This document shows, in pieces, positions 9,015-18,107 of a stretch of 44,632 nucleotides of DNA. The stretch spans positions 1 to 44,632 of the forward strand of contig JAJRVM010000351.1 in the NCBI GenBank assembly GCA_024277285.1, read 5' to 3'. Source of the DNA: Planctomycetota bacterium (lineage in GTDB: Bacteria > Planctomycetota > Planctomycetia > Pirellulales > Pirellulaceae). Below the pieces are notes generated by a model, which ran no database searches, was not told the DNA's origin, and worked only from the letters and a program-made list of their open reading frames with translations. Numbering within the stretch: position 1 is the stretch's first letter; each line of letters opens with the position of its first letter. The position numbers were made by a program, and so were the translations under genes.

Positions 9015-10358
9015 ATGAGTCGAGTGACGATGCGAACGGTACGAATCGTGGTGGGCGTGATCACATGGATCACGGCCGGTTGTTTATTGTTCATCTGGGC
9101 ACGCGGTTCGGTGTTACAACCGGAGGCAAAGGGGCGGCGGGTTGCGAACGAATTGTGGGAGTTTGCCACCGCTCAACGACGTTTTGTCAGGTTGCAGTTG
9201 GGCGGCGACTGGCCATTGTCGGTCGGTGACCCGATCTACCGGATGGATCACCCTGGTCGAATCGAGCAAATCGGAGAGATTCGTCGCGTCGATCGAGACG
9301 AGTCGAACGGTAAGGATGCTGCGCCGAGGCCCATCGCCGAGGCGCTGCTCTATCCGCAAGCCCCTGACGTAGGTGACGGTTCGTATCTGACCTACTACAC
9401 GACGCCACGATCATTGGCTTGGGTTGTGGAGACGATGTTGCCGCGCGAGAAACGCGTGCGGGTCGCCGAAGAGATCTTGTTTACCTACGAATCGTATCAT
9501 GGCGAGATCCTCGATGCGTTGATGCCGGTTGTCGTGGGGGGCTTTGCTGACGCGATGGAGGTATTGGAGGACGATTTGACAGTTGCGTTGGGGCGCCACC
9601 GTGAGCAACTCGAGCGACTTGGCAGCCGTTACCAGGATCGTGTGGTGGAACAGGATATTGTGCCACTGGTGCGCAAGGAGATCTTGCCGATTGTACAGCG
9701 TCAGGCCGAACCACTGGCTAACGACATTGGCAAGGAATTGTTTGAGCGAGCTTCGATCTGGAGATTCGGGTGGCGCGTTCTCTATGATAGGTCTTTCTTG
9801 CCCGAGAAGAACTTGACTCAGGAAGAGTGGAACCGATTTGTGCGCGAGGAGGGTTTGCCGGTATTGGATCGCCATCGCGCGGACATTGTGCGAGTGCAGC
9901 GCAAAGTGCTGGAGGACATCGCGAAGAATCAGAAAGTGCGAACGGCGGTACGACGAAATCTGGCGCGCGTGATCGATGATCCCGAGTTTCGTGAAATTGT
10001 CTGGCAGATCTTTCGCGAGGTGCTTTTGGACAATAAGCGGCTTCACCAGAGATTAGAAGAGCGGTGGAACACGGTCGAGGCGCAACGGGCCGTACAGCTT
10101 GCCGGCAATTACGTCGAGCCGTGCGTGCGGCGTATCGGCGATCTGTTGTTTGGAACCCGTCAAGATGGCATTGCGCCAGAATTTGCCCAGGTGTTGCGCA
10201 ACCAGATACTCGACAAGGATTGCCGATGGTTGGTGATCAGCACGCCGCCTGATTCCGTGCCAATGGACGGGAGTTCGGGGGACACGTTATTGCCTGTCCG
10301 ATTGGGAGGTTACCCCAAGGTGAATCCGTTTGCCGTGCAGTTGCGAGGGATCGAATGA
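9015..10358 (+). CDS. Membrane-anchored, divergent MCE/MlaD-like protein
   Basis: 447 residues. One N-terminal membrane segment (about 8-28) is followed by a short beta-rich region with SVGDPIYR (69-76) and RIEQIGEIRRV (82-92). This recalls the MCE-domain pattern in which a Gly-Asp-Pro turn is followed by a G-x-V-x-x-I strand, but the match is weak. Residues about 150-390 are long charged helices, which could form a tunnel-like or coiled bundle as in some MCE proteins. The stop overlaps the start of the fused ATPase/MlaE permease, strongly suggesting a joint complex in the cytoplasmic membrane reaching into the periplasm. Start ATG 9015 or ATG 9030; neither has a strong ribosome-binding site. 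Function inferred mainly from context. Confidence 0.8.
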   Translation: MSRVTMRTVRIVVGVITWITAGCLLFIWARGSVLQPEAKGRRVANELWEFATAQRRFVRLQLGGDWPLSVGDPIYRMDHPGRIEQIGEIRRVDRDESNGKDAAPRPIAEALLYPQAPDVGDGSYLTYYTTPRSLAWVVETMLPREKRVRVAEEILFTYESYHGEILDALMPVVVGGFADAMEVLEDDLTVALGRHREQLERLGSRYQDRVVEQDIVPLVRKEILPIVQRQAEPLANDIGKELFERASIWRFGWRVLYDRSFLPEKNLTQEEWNRFVREEGLPVLDRHRADIVRVQRKVLEDIAKNQKVRTAVRRNLARVIDDPEFREIVWQIFREVLLDNKRLHQRLEERWNTVEAQRAVQLAGNYVEPCVRRIGDLLFGTRQDGIAPEFAQVLRNQILDKDCRWLVISTPPDSVPMDGSSGDTLLPVRLGGYPKVNPFAVQLRGIE

Positions 10359-11980
10359 TGGCGGACGCCGACTTGGGAGACATTCAGGTGACCGATCGCG
10401 AGGCAACGACCTGTGTCGCGTTGCAGGATTTGACCGTGCATGCGGGGCAGCGGATTCTGTTGGAGGGCACGTCGCTGGAATTCGAGGCAGGCAAGATCAC
10501 GTTGATCGTTGGCCGCAGTGGGGTAGGGAAGACGACTTTGCTGAAGGCAATTGCCGGACTGATCGACCCGCGGGAAGAGGGATTGCGAGTATCGGGATCG
10601 ATATCGTTGCGCGATGCGGCCGGTTCGCCTCGCAAGGGAAGCCGATCGATCGGCGTGGTTTTTCAGGATTTTGCGTTATTTGATGAACTGTCGCCCTTGC
10701 AGAATGTCCGCTTGGCTCGTGCTCATGGTTCGGCGCGGAGTAAATCGGACGAGCGGTTGGGTCCCGAGAAACTACTCGGTGAACTTGGCGTTCCCACGAA
10801 CGTGCGGACGGCGTCATTGAGTGGCGGCCAGCGGCAGCGATTGGCCATTGCGCGCGTGCTGGCGTTTGCTCCAGATGTCGTTCTTTATGATGAACCAACT
10901 TCGGGGCTTGACAGTGCCACGGCTGCTGATGTTACCGGCGTCATCAAGCAGACCTACGACAACCATCCTTGCACGCTCCTGATTGTCACGCACGATTATG
11001 AGGCATTGTCGCGCATTGCAGACGCGATTTATCTGATTGATCCCGAACAGTGTACATTGCGCAAGATCGAAAAGCCGGCTTGGCTTCGGCTGAGCGAGTT
11101 GCTGGAAGAATCAGGTTCCGCGGGGGATGAATTGATTCAGCTTCCCGCGTCACGCGTTCCGGTTATGGTGCGCCAGATGGGACGAGGTGTCGGTCGGTTC
11201 TTGGCCGGTACGTCCCGGGTTGTGGAGTCCTGTTTGGCAGTGCCGTGGCGTTTGCTGCCGGTCTGGAAAAGCCCTTGGTGGGGATTTCGTTTCTTTTTGC
11301 ACTACTTACGCTCGATTGCGGGACCGTCCGCTTGGGTCTACATTGCGATTGCTGGCGCTATCATTGGTTTCGTCGCCACGTATTTCACTTTCCGGTTTCT
11401 GCCGAGTGCCAACTATACCAAGCCGTTGTTGATCGAAGATCTATTGCGTTCGATGGGATTTGCTCTCTATCGTATCCTGGTGCCGATTCTTGTGACGATC
11501 CTGATTGCGGCGCGGTGTGGTGCTGCCGTGGCGTCCGATGTTGGCGGTAAACGCTACGGTCGGCAGATGGACGCATTGAAGACGCTGGGTGTCGAGCCGC
11601 GTCGCTACTTGTTGACCGGAATCCTCTACGCTTTCTTGCTCGGTACGCCGTTCTTGCTGGCGATCGGGTATGCCGCGTCGGCGTTGACCAGCTTGGCGGT
11701 CTTTACCGCCACGCATCCCGGTCGCGGGCCTTGGTTCTGGCAGCTCTATTTTCATCGCGAACTGATTATTCCCGGAGCTCTTTTCTACGATGGCACTTCG
11801 TGGCTGTTCGCCAAGACAACGGCCTGTGCGTTGGGCATCGCCTTGATCGCCTATGCGCGCGGGGCGTCGCCGAAGGATTCGAGTCGAGCGGTCAGCCGGG
11901 GAGTGACTTCGACGATTCTCTGGGCGACGCTCTACGTGCTCTTCGTCCATTTTGTGTTTGCATTTATCGAGTTCAAATGA
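10355..11980 (+). CDS. Fused ABC ATPase-MlaE-type permease (lipid transport)
   Basis: 541 residues with two domains that are normally separate. The N-terminal ABC ATPase shows Walker A GRSGVGKTT (about 53-61), Q-loop VVFQDFALFD, signature LSGGQRQR (about 155) and Walker B VVLYDEPTSGLDS. The C-terminal part (about 310-541) is an MlaE/YrbE-like permease: a first membrane segment after WVYIAIAGAIIGF, then the family signature AARCGAAVASDVGG...MDALKTLGVEPRRYLL (about 383-413) and further membrane helices. The known role of MlaF/MlaE is phospholipid movement between inner and outer membranes. ATG 10355 overlaps the preceding stop (ATGA). Domain fusion in this order is unusual compared with the separate mlaF and mlaE genes of proteobacteria. 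Confidence 0.9.
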   Translation: MMADADLGDIQVTDREATTCVALQDLTVHAGQRILLEGTSLEFEAGKITLIVGRSGVGKTTLLKAIAGLIDPREEGLRVSGSISLRDAAGSPRKGSRSIGVVFQDFALFDELSPLQNVRLARAHGSARSKSDERLGPEKLLGELGVPTNVRTASLSGGQRQRLAIARVLAFAPDVVLYDEPTSGLDSATAADVTGVIKQTYDNHPCTLLIVTHDYEALSRIADAIYLIDPEQCTLRKIEKPAWLRLSELLEESGSAGDELIQLPASRVPVMVRQMGRGVGRFLAGTSRVVESCLAVPWRLLPVWKSPWWGFRFFLHYLRSIAGPSAWVYIAIAGAIIGFVATYFTFRFLPSANYTKPLLIEDLLRSMGFALYRILVPILVTILIAARCGAAVASDVGGKRYGRQMDALKTLGVEPRRYLLTGILYAFLLGTPFLLAIGYAASALTSLAVFTATHPGRGPWFWQLYFHRELIIPGALFYDGTSWLFAKTTACALGIALIAYARGASPKDSSRAVSRGVTSTILWATLYVLFVHFVFAFIEFK

Positions 11981-12052
11981 CAGTGTTCTGCGACGCGCCT
12001 TTCCGTGACGAACCGTTCCGTGACGCACCGCGATATCGATATGGGGGACTTG

Positions 12053-12904
12053 ATGACCTATGCAATTGAGACGGATCAGTTGACGCGGTTTTTTGACGAC
12101 TTTTGCGCTGTGAATGCGGTTGATGTGCGCGTTGAGCGAGGGACATTTTATGGATTCCTGGGACCGAACGGAGCGGGCAAGTCGACGACGATCAAGATGT
12201 TGACAGGTCTGTTGACGCCGACCAGCGGCGCCATGGTGCTGTTGGACAAGAACCCGTTGATGCCCTCCGAGGCATTGGAAGTGAAACGCAGAGTCGGTGT
12301 CGTGCCGGAAGATTTGGCGTTGTTCGAGAACCTGACGGCGCGCGAGCACTTGACCTTTGTCGGCCGCATGTATCTGATGCCTCGCGAGACGATTCAACAC
12401 CGCATCGATGAACTGTTGGCGATCTTGCACCTCGAAGATGACTCCAAGAAGCTCATCCTGGAATACTCGCATGGCATGCGGAAGAAAGTGGCGTTGGCCG
12501 CCGCGTTGCTGCCCGACCCGGACTTGTTGTTTCTGGACGAGCCATTCGAGGGTGTCGATGCAGTTACATCACGTGTGATCCGCGACTTGCTGGTCAAGTA
12601 TGTGGCGCGCGGGTCGACCGTGTTTCTGACTTCGCATGTGTTGGAGATTGTCGAGCGACTGTGTACGCATGTCGGGATCATTGTCGAAGGGAAACTGGTC
12701 GAGCAAGGGGCACTAGACCTGCTGCGTCACGGCCGCTCGTTGGAAGATCGGTTCTTGGAAATGGCGGGGTCGACCGACGATATGCATCAGCAACTCAGTT
12801 GGTTGGGCGGAACACAGGTTGCCGAGAGTGTGGCGGATGGTGGGCGTGATGCGGCTGCGATGACGCACCGTGAGGGGCCATCCGAGGAGGCCGGGGAATC
12901 ATGA
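12053..12904 (+). CDS. ABC-2 type transporter ATP-binding protein
   Basis: Cytoplasmic ATPase of about 283 residues. Walker A GPNGAGKST, a Q-loop in VVPEDLALFE, the signature as YSHGMRKKVALAAALL (SHGM in place of the standard SGGQ) and Walker B LLFLDEPFEGVD are all present, with the H-loop His in TSHVLE. It is the drug/heme-type (CcmA-like) ATPase class that pairs with ABC-2 permeases. I prefer ATG 12053, with GGGGGA just upstream at 12043-12048; in-frame GTG 12005 and ATG 12041 are alternatives. A Gly/Asp/Glu-rich tail follows the domain. It overlaps the permease gene by ATGA, so both subunits are translated together. The substrate is unknown. The gap from the Mla-like gene is only 72 bases, so they may share a transcript. 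Confidence 0.92.
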   Translation: MTYAIETDQLTRFFDDFCAVNAVDVRVERGTFYGFLGPNGAGKSTTIKMLTGLLTPTSGAMVLLDKNPLMPSEALEVKRRVGVVPEDLALFENLTAREHLTFVGRMYLMPRETIQHRIDELLAILHLEDDSKKLILEYSHGMRKKVALAAALLPDPDLLFLDEPFEGVDAVTSRVIRDLLVKYVARGSTVFLTSHVLEIVERLCTHVGIIVEGKLVEQGALDLLRHGRSLEDRFLEMAGSTDDMHQQLSWLGGTQVAESVADGGRDAAAMTHREGPSEEAGES

Positions 12905-14730
12905 TCTGGCGGCAATTTCAAGCCGTTATCTGGCTGCGGTGGCGGTTGAGTGTGCAGCAATGGAAACGGGGTGGTTCGTTGCACGCCTTGCTCGGCATCA
13001 TCCTGTTCGTGTTCGTCGTCACGGCATCCGCATCTTCGTTCTTTGTCGCTCTGTTGGTTGGCGTCTTGGCGCTGCCTGAGTTGACTCCCGATCACTTGAT
13101 GCTCATGTGGGATGTGATTCTCGCACTGTTCCTGTTCTTTTGGGTGACCGGACTCGTGACCGAGTTGCAGAAGTCCAAGGCGCTGTCGCTCGAAAAACTC
13201 CTGCATCTGCCAATCTCGCTAACGGGAGCATACTTGTTGAACTACTTCAGTTCATGGGTATCGCTCAGTATGCTGTTTTTCTTGCCAACGGCACTCGGGC
13301 TGTGCACCGCGCTGGTGATCGTCAAGGGGGCGATGCTGCTGATCCTCTTGCCCCTGTTGTTGAGTTTTCTTGTAATGATCACGGCGCTAACCCATCAGCT
13401 CCGTGGTTGGCTGCAAGTGTTGATGGTCAACAAACGGCGCCGCCGTACCGTCATTGCGGTGGCCACAGGTGTATTTATCCTGTTGGTCCAGGTTCCCAAT
13501 CTGATCAATGTCGCGTTTCAGCGGAGCCACAGAAGGGAGGGGCCCAGCGAATACCAGCAAGCGGTCGACGCGTTGCAGGAGAAGATGGCGCAGGGTGAGA
13601 TCGACGTGGCGCATTATCATAAACGGCGCACAGCACTCAAGCTGAAGCGCCAGGAGAAACGTAGCCAGGAGCGAACGCGAAAGTACCAGTTTGTCGTGAA
13701 GAATGCGACACTTGCCAATGTCTATGTGCCGATCGGGTGGTTGCCGATTGGCGCTCGATCGGCGGCGGCAGGAAATCTGTGGCCAGGGCTGGCGGGAACA
13801 CTCGGAGCGTTGTTAATCGGAGCGGCCAGCTTGTGGCGATCGTATCACACCACGATGCGGTTTTACCGGGGCGGTTTCGGGGTACGAGCCAAGAAGAAAC
13901 GGCGCTCGGCAGATCGGACCAAAGACGTGTCACGAAACTTCCTGGAAAATGAGTTCACTTGGATGCCTGACCAGGCAACTGCCGTGATGTTGGCGGCGTT
14001 CCGATCATTGTTGCGCGGGCCGGAAGGGAAAATGCTGTTGTTGACTCCGATCTTCTTGTTCGGATTCTTCGGCGTTATGTTCTTTTGGGGACGTGAATTG
14101 CCGATCGCTCCGCCAGTTCGACCGTTCTTGGGAATTGGAGTCATCAGTATGGTCATGCTGTGCTTCGCACAGGTCCTTTGCAACCCGTTTGGTTTTGATC
14201 GAAGTGGGTTTCGTTCGTTGGTGCTTTCACCCTGCCCACGTCACCGCATTTTGTTGGGTAAGAATCTGGCTGTCGCTCCGCTAGCGATCGGTGTTGGGGT
14301 CGTGACGTTGGTTGCCCTGCAGTGTCTTGTTACTCTGACCGTTGCACATTTGCTGGCGACGGTTCTTCAGTTGCTGATTACTTATGTGCTCTACTGCCTG
14401 TTAGCGAATGTTGTCGCCGTGTATGCTCCAGCGGCGATCGCTGTCGGGTCGTTGAAACCAGCGAAATCGAACTTTGTGACGGTGCTGATCCATCTGGTTA
14501 CGGCACTTGTGTCACCTGTGGCCATGCTACCGGGAGCCATTCTTTTGGGCGCCGACGTACTCATGCATCAAAATGGCTGGTTACCAGGCCTCCCGCTGTA
14601 CTTGGTGGGATCAATCGTGGAGCTGGGAGGGGCGATCTGGTTGTATCGGCAGTTGTTGCCCGTCCAGGGGCGGCTGCTGCAACAACGCGAGCGCACCATT
14701 CTTGATACGGTGACCATGCGAACCGACTGA
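12901..14730 (+). CDS. ABC-2 type transporter permease (609 aa)
   Basis: Large integral membrane protein with roughly a dozen hydrophobic segments in two groups: residues about 30-200 and about 360-590. Between them is a long, highly charged cytoplasmic loop (about 215-265, rich in Lys/Arg/Gln/Glu and likely coiled coil). Two further basic stretches, NKRRRR and RAKKKRRS, fit the positive-inside rule. No assigned subfamily is obvious. It should form the channel for the ATPase encoded directly upstream, with which it overlaps by four bases. Size and two-part topology resemble exporter permeases annotated in planctomycetes; the transported compound cannot be inferred. Confidence 0.88.
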   Translation: MIWRQFQAVIWLRWRLSVQQWKRGGSLHALLGIILFVFVVTASASSFFVALLVGVLALPELTPDHLMLMWDVILALFLFFWVTGLVTELQKSKALSLEKLLHLPISLTGAYLLNYFSSWVSLSMLFFLPTALGLCTALVIVKGAMLLILLPLLLSFLVMITALTHQLRGWLQVLMVNKRRRRTVIAVATGVFILLVQVPNLINVAFQRSHRREGPSEYQQAVDALQEKMAQGEIDVAHYHKRRTALKLKRQEKRSQERTRKYQFVVKNATLANVYVPIGWLPIGARSAAAGNLWPGLAGTLGALLIGAASLWRSYHTTMRFYRGGFGVRAKKKRRSADRTKDVSRNFLENEFTWMPDQATAVMLAAFRSLLRGPEGKMLLLTPIFLFGFFGVMFFWGRELPIAPPVRPFLGIGVISMVMLCFAQVLCNPFGFDRSGFRSLVLSPCPRHRILLGKNLAVAPLAIGVGVVTLVALQCLVTLTVAHLLATVLQLLITYVLYCLLANVVAVYAPAAIAVGSLKPAKSNFVTVLIHLVTALVSPVAMLPGAILLGADVLMHQNGWLPGLPLYLVGSIVELGGAIWLYRQLLPVQGRLLQQRERTILDTVTMRTD

Positions 14731-14944
14731 GTGCGACATGGCAAGCTGCGGCCGTGATAACCGTTACAAGCCTTAGCCTCTTCGTGACCCGCGAGAATTC
14801 TTGTCGCAAAATAGCCCGTAGACCACAGAAGCCGCAATCTCGAGGTAACTTGCGCCGATTAGCCAATATGGCCATGTTGTCGTTGGGCGACATCGGTGTG
14901 ACGGTATTGGATGGCAAGCGGTTCTGACGCGTTGGGTGGCAAAC

Positions 14945-17335
14945 ATGTGGCATGCACGTCAATTGGAAGCGAAACGGCATTGGGTAGGCCAGGGTCACTC
15001 CGTATTGGGTCACCACCCAGTTGCCCTGCGTTTGCTGGCACTCTTGTGCGTGCTGATATTGCCGGTCACGACGGCGTTGGCCAACGACGGTTACTATCGA
15101 ACGTACATGCCGGCCTTGATGCCACCTCCTCCGGTCCAGGTGAACCAGCCAGGATTCTTGAATCGCCTGCAGAGCCTGCATGCGGGGCGCGGCGGCCGCG
15201 TGCACAAGATGGTGATCATGTCGGACGAGCCGCGGCAAGCGGTGCTTTCGGCGTTGCAGAACCCATGCATGGGCGTGACCATGGCGAGCTATGCATTGAC
15301 GGCGGGTTTGGAGGCGGAGCGAGTGAAGAGTGGATCGTGCGTCGATCTTTACTTCGAGGGCGTCGCTTTCAGCTGGCATTTCCTGCAGTCCAAAGGGGCT
15401 GCGGCGCGGCCAGAGTATTCGCAGGCATGGCAGTTGTACCACGAGAGTTTGGCGCGTTTGCTTGGTGCCGGACAGCGGTTCGGGCGTCTTGATCCCTCGC
15501 GCGGTCTGCGCGTGGAGACGCCGGTAGGACCGCAAACGATTCCCGTAGCGTATCATGGATTCGTTTGGAAGCCTGCTGATTTCACGCGTGTCGAGATGAT
15601 CGACCATGCAGCGCCGAAGAAGCTGAAACACCATTACAGCTGTCCAGGGCTCGGCGTGCCGTTGGTCGTCGTGCGCCAACATCGGCCGAAGGAACGGTTC
15701 ATGCAGGACGAGATGCCGTTCAATGCGACCGCCATCTTGCGACCGAGCCTTGCGGTGCTTGCAGGCCAGGCGCCCCCGCTCGGCGCAAAGTCGTCTCATG
15801 GGCCGTTGGAGCTCTACGATCCATTGCGTGTTCGCACCGTGAAATTCAAGGGGCAGTGCATTGCCATGGCGACCGATACATCGGCCGCGTTGGAATATGG
15901 CATTCGGAATACGAACTACAGCCCGTGGGCGGGTGTCGTGCGCCCAGGGTCAGCCGAAGCTGGGCAAGAACAACTGTTCATGATTGAACCTTACCAGGCG
16001 GGCAAGTACCCCATTGTGTTCGTGCATGGGTTCTACTCGTCGCCACGGATCTGGGCTCATTTTGCCAACGAAATCATGGCACGACCCGAACTGCGAGATC
16101 GAGTTCAGTTAATGGCCTACCGGTACCCGACAGGGCGACCGTTCTTGGAGTCCGCTGCGATCCTGCGGCGCGAGTTGTTGGCCATGAAGGAGCAGTTCGA
16201 CCCGCGTGGAGAAGATCCTGGAATCGCCAATACTGCCGTGATTGGTCACAGCATGGGTGGGTTGATTGCCAAGCTGCTGGTGACCTACAGCGACGACCGA
16301 CTCTGGTACAGTATCGCCAAGCGACCGTTGAGTGAGATTAATGTTTCCGACTCCCAGCGACGTCGACTTGAGGATCCGTTCTACTTTGAACCCGTGCCCT
16401 TCGTGCGGCGCGTTGTCTTCATGGGGACTCCTCACGGTGGCGCCCAGTTGGCAAGCCAAACGCTGGGCCGTTGGAGCTCGAAACACGTGCAGTTGCCCTC
16501 CGCCGAGCGGATTGAGCATCACTTGCTGATTACCGAGAACCCTGGCGTGTTCAAACGCAATTTCCAGGAGCGTATTCCCACGAGTATCGACTTGATGGAG
16601 CCTAATAGCTGTCTGCTGAAGACGATTCGCGTTCTCACTGCGGGGCAGAATGTGCAGTTGCATAACATAGTCGGTGTTGGCTTGATCTCGCCTCTTTCCG
16701 GCAAGGGGGATGGCGTTGTCGCACTGCGAAGTGCCCAGCACCACTACGTCTCTACCGAAAAACGGATCCATACGACTCACGGCGGCTTGCACGAACGGGA
16801 CGAGGCAATGAAGGAGATCGAGTGTATTCTGCGGCGGCACATCATGGAAGCGAACGATGTACCAAGTGTCGATGGCTATGAGTTTGCCGTGCCCGAAACG
16901 GTAATTCCCGGCGGCATGCTTCCAAACTGCGAAGATGTTTGCCCCGATCTCGAATGTCCCGAGATTGTGTGCCCTGACCTCGCGTGTCCCGAGATTGAAT
17001 GCCCGGACGGGTTGTGGCCCGAGGAGTTGCGCCCGGACTATTCGTATCCAGACCCGGTGTTTCCAACGGTCGAAGGTAGCCGCGCGACGCCATCGCACTC
17101 TACGCCTGGCATGGACGTTCTGCCGCCGCGCGACACCACGACCTCGACGCCGGATGTACAGCACAGCATCCTGGTACCTCATGCCACGCCACCTGCTCCC
17201 GCGATGGTGCCACTGAATATGCCGCCACGGTCGGAACCGAGCGTCGACTCGACGCACGAGAAGGCGGTTTTGCCTGACGCGGTTTTGCCTGACGCGGCAA
17301 TGGAAGGTCCCGAGTTCTTTTGGCCGGAGCTTTGA
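14945..17335 (+). CDS. Secreted lipase-like alpha/beta hydrolase with CP[DE] pentapeptide tail
   Basis: About 796 residues. An N-terminal membrane/signal segment (ALRLLALLCVLILPVTTALA) is followed by a Pro-rich linker and a roughly 290-residue N-terminal region I do not recognise. The hydrolase domain starts near KYPIVFVHGFYSS (oxyanion HG near residue 361), then the nucleophile elbow GHSMGG with Ser436, and VVFMGTPHGG, as in triacylglycerol lipases and PGAP1/EST-type esterases; a His in the HTTHGGLHE segment is a plausible catalytic partner. Residues 662-711 form a five-residue periodic repeat (x-P-D/E-x-x, the first six units mainly with Cys). The tail also duplicates VLPDA. Start is ATG 14945 or GTG 14936. 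Probably acts outside the cytoplasmic membrane on lipids or esters. Confidence 0.85.
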   Translation: MWHARQLEAKRHWVGQGHSVLGHHPVALRLLALLCVLILPVTTALANDGYYRTYMPALMPPPPVQVNQPGFLNRLQSLHAGRGGRVHKMVIMSDEPRQAVLSALQNPCMGVTMASYALTAGLEAERVKSGSCVDLYFEGVAFSWHFLQSKGAAARPEYSQAWQLYHESLARLLGAGQRFGRLDPSRGLRVETPVGPQTIPVAYHGFVWKPADFTRVEMIDHAAPKKLKHHYSCPGLGVPLVVVRQHRPKERFMQDEMPFNATAILRPSLAVLAGQAPPLGAKSSHGPLELYDPLRVRTVKFKGQCIAMATDTSAALEYGIRNTNYSPWAGVVRPGSAEAGQEQLFMIEPYQAGKYPIVFVHGFYSSPRIWAHFANEIMARPELRDRVQLMAYRYPTGRPFLESAAILRRELLAMKEQFDPRGEDPGIANTAVIGHSMGGLIAKLLVTYSDDRLWYSIAKRPLSEINVSDSQRRRLEDPFYFEPVPFVRRVVFMGTPHGGAQLASQTLGRWSSKHVQLPSAERIEHHLLITENPGVFKRNFQERIPTSIDLMEPNSCLLKTIRVLTAGQNVQLHNIVGVGLISPLSGKGDGVVALRSAQHHYVSTEKRIHTTHGGLHERDEAMKEIECILRRHIMEANDVPSVDGYEFAVPETVIPGGMLPNCEDVCPDLECPEIVCPDLACPEIECPDGLWPEELRPDYSYPDPVFPTVEGSRATPSHSTPGMDVLPPRDTTTSTPDVQHSILVPHATPPAPAMVPLNMPPRSEPSVDSTHEKAVLPDAVLPDAAMEGPEFFWPEL

Positions 17336-17367
17336 GGTGGGATTGGTGCCACAGTGTAGAGGCACTC

Positions 17368-17698
17368 GAGCTGCAAGACGGAAAACGGTTTGGCGGTTCG
17401 CACTGCGTGCAGTTACTGGCGGCGTGTCGGTTAAGCGTTTGGCAGTGCCAAATCGATCGGGATGGGGAATGCGTTCGAGCGTCCGTGCCACTGCTCATTC
17501 CGTACGTGTTCTAATATCATTCCGTTCAACAAAGCGATAAACCGATGCGCACACGCAAACGCCAAGTTGAGCAGTGTGAAGCGGCGCTCGAGCTGCAAGA
17601 TGGAAAGCGGTTCGCCGGTTCGCACTGCGTGCAGTGTGCGACGGCGTGTTGGTGGAATGTTTGGTAGTGATAAGTCGATTGAGGTGTGGAACGCGTTC
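17368..17698 (+). repeat. Composite repeat, first A-B-A block
   Basis: Made of unit A1 (17368-17476, 109 bp, diverged), unit B1 (17477-17589, 113 bp) and unit A2 (17590-17698, 109 bp). A units start with gagctgcaagatggaaagcg and contain the small hairpin CACTGC-GT-GCAGTG. B units start with gagcgtccgtgccactgctc. The block begins 32 bases after the lipase stop codon. A1 keeps only the general outline of the A consensus. Confidence 0.9.
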
Positions 17699-18024
17699 GA
17701 GCTGCAAGATGGAAAGCGGTTCGCCGGTTCGCACTGCGTGCAGTGTGCGACGGCGTGTTGGTGGAATGTTTGGTAGTGATAAGTCGATTGAGGTGTGGAA
17801 CGCGTTCGAGCGTCCGTGCCACTGCTCATTCCGTACGTGTTCTAATATCATTCCGTTCAACAAAGCGATAAACCGATGCGCACACGCAAACGCCAAGTTG
17901 AGCAGTGTGAAGCGGCGTTCGAGCTGCAAGATGGAAAGCGGTTCGCCGGTTCGCACTGCGTGCAGTGTGCGACGGCGTGTTGGTGGAATGTTTGGTAGTG
18001 ATAAGTCGATTGAGGTGTGGAACG
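17699..18024 (+). repeat. Composite repeat, second A-B-A block
   Basis: Tandem copy of the first block at a 331-bp period: A3 (17699-17807, identical to A2), B2 (17808-17920, one mismatch from B1) and A4 (17921-18024, identical but cut short by about five bases). The near identity of A2-A3-A4 and B1-B2 indicates recent duplication, while A1 is older or under less homogenisation. Confidence 0.9.
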
Positions 18025-18034
18025 TAGAAAAATC

Positions 18035-18107
18035 GACGCCTGCCTCCATTTTGGCAGCGTGGGCAACCCTGAAAGCTACGTAGCGTTCCAAAACGGAGGC
18101 AGGCGTC
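18035..18107. repeat. Inverted repeat at the end of the repeat array
   Basis: Arms 18035-18054 and 18088-18107 are reverse complements with one mismatch in 20 bp, separated by 33 bp. Inside and just outside, gggcaac (18061-18067) and gttgccc (18111-18117) can pair as an alternative. No T-run follows, so it is not a standard terminator. It lies directly after truncated unit A4 and may mark the border of a mobile or palindromic element. Confidence 0.75.

Noticed and set aside
14561..15799. 412-codon open frame on the minus strand
   Set aside because: Lies opposite the permease end and lipase start, Arg/His/Gln-rich, no motif; an antisense shadow.
16109..17491. 460-codon open frame on the minus strand
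   Set aside because: Antisense to the lipase gene including its GHSMGG region; Arg-rich with no domain signal.
17368..18024. CRISPR array
   Set aside because: Units are over 100 bp, adjoin without unique spacers, and no cas gene is present.
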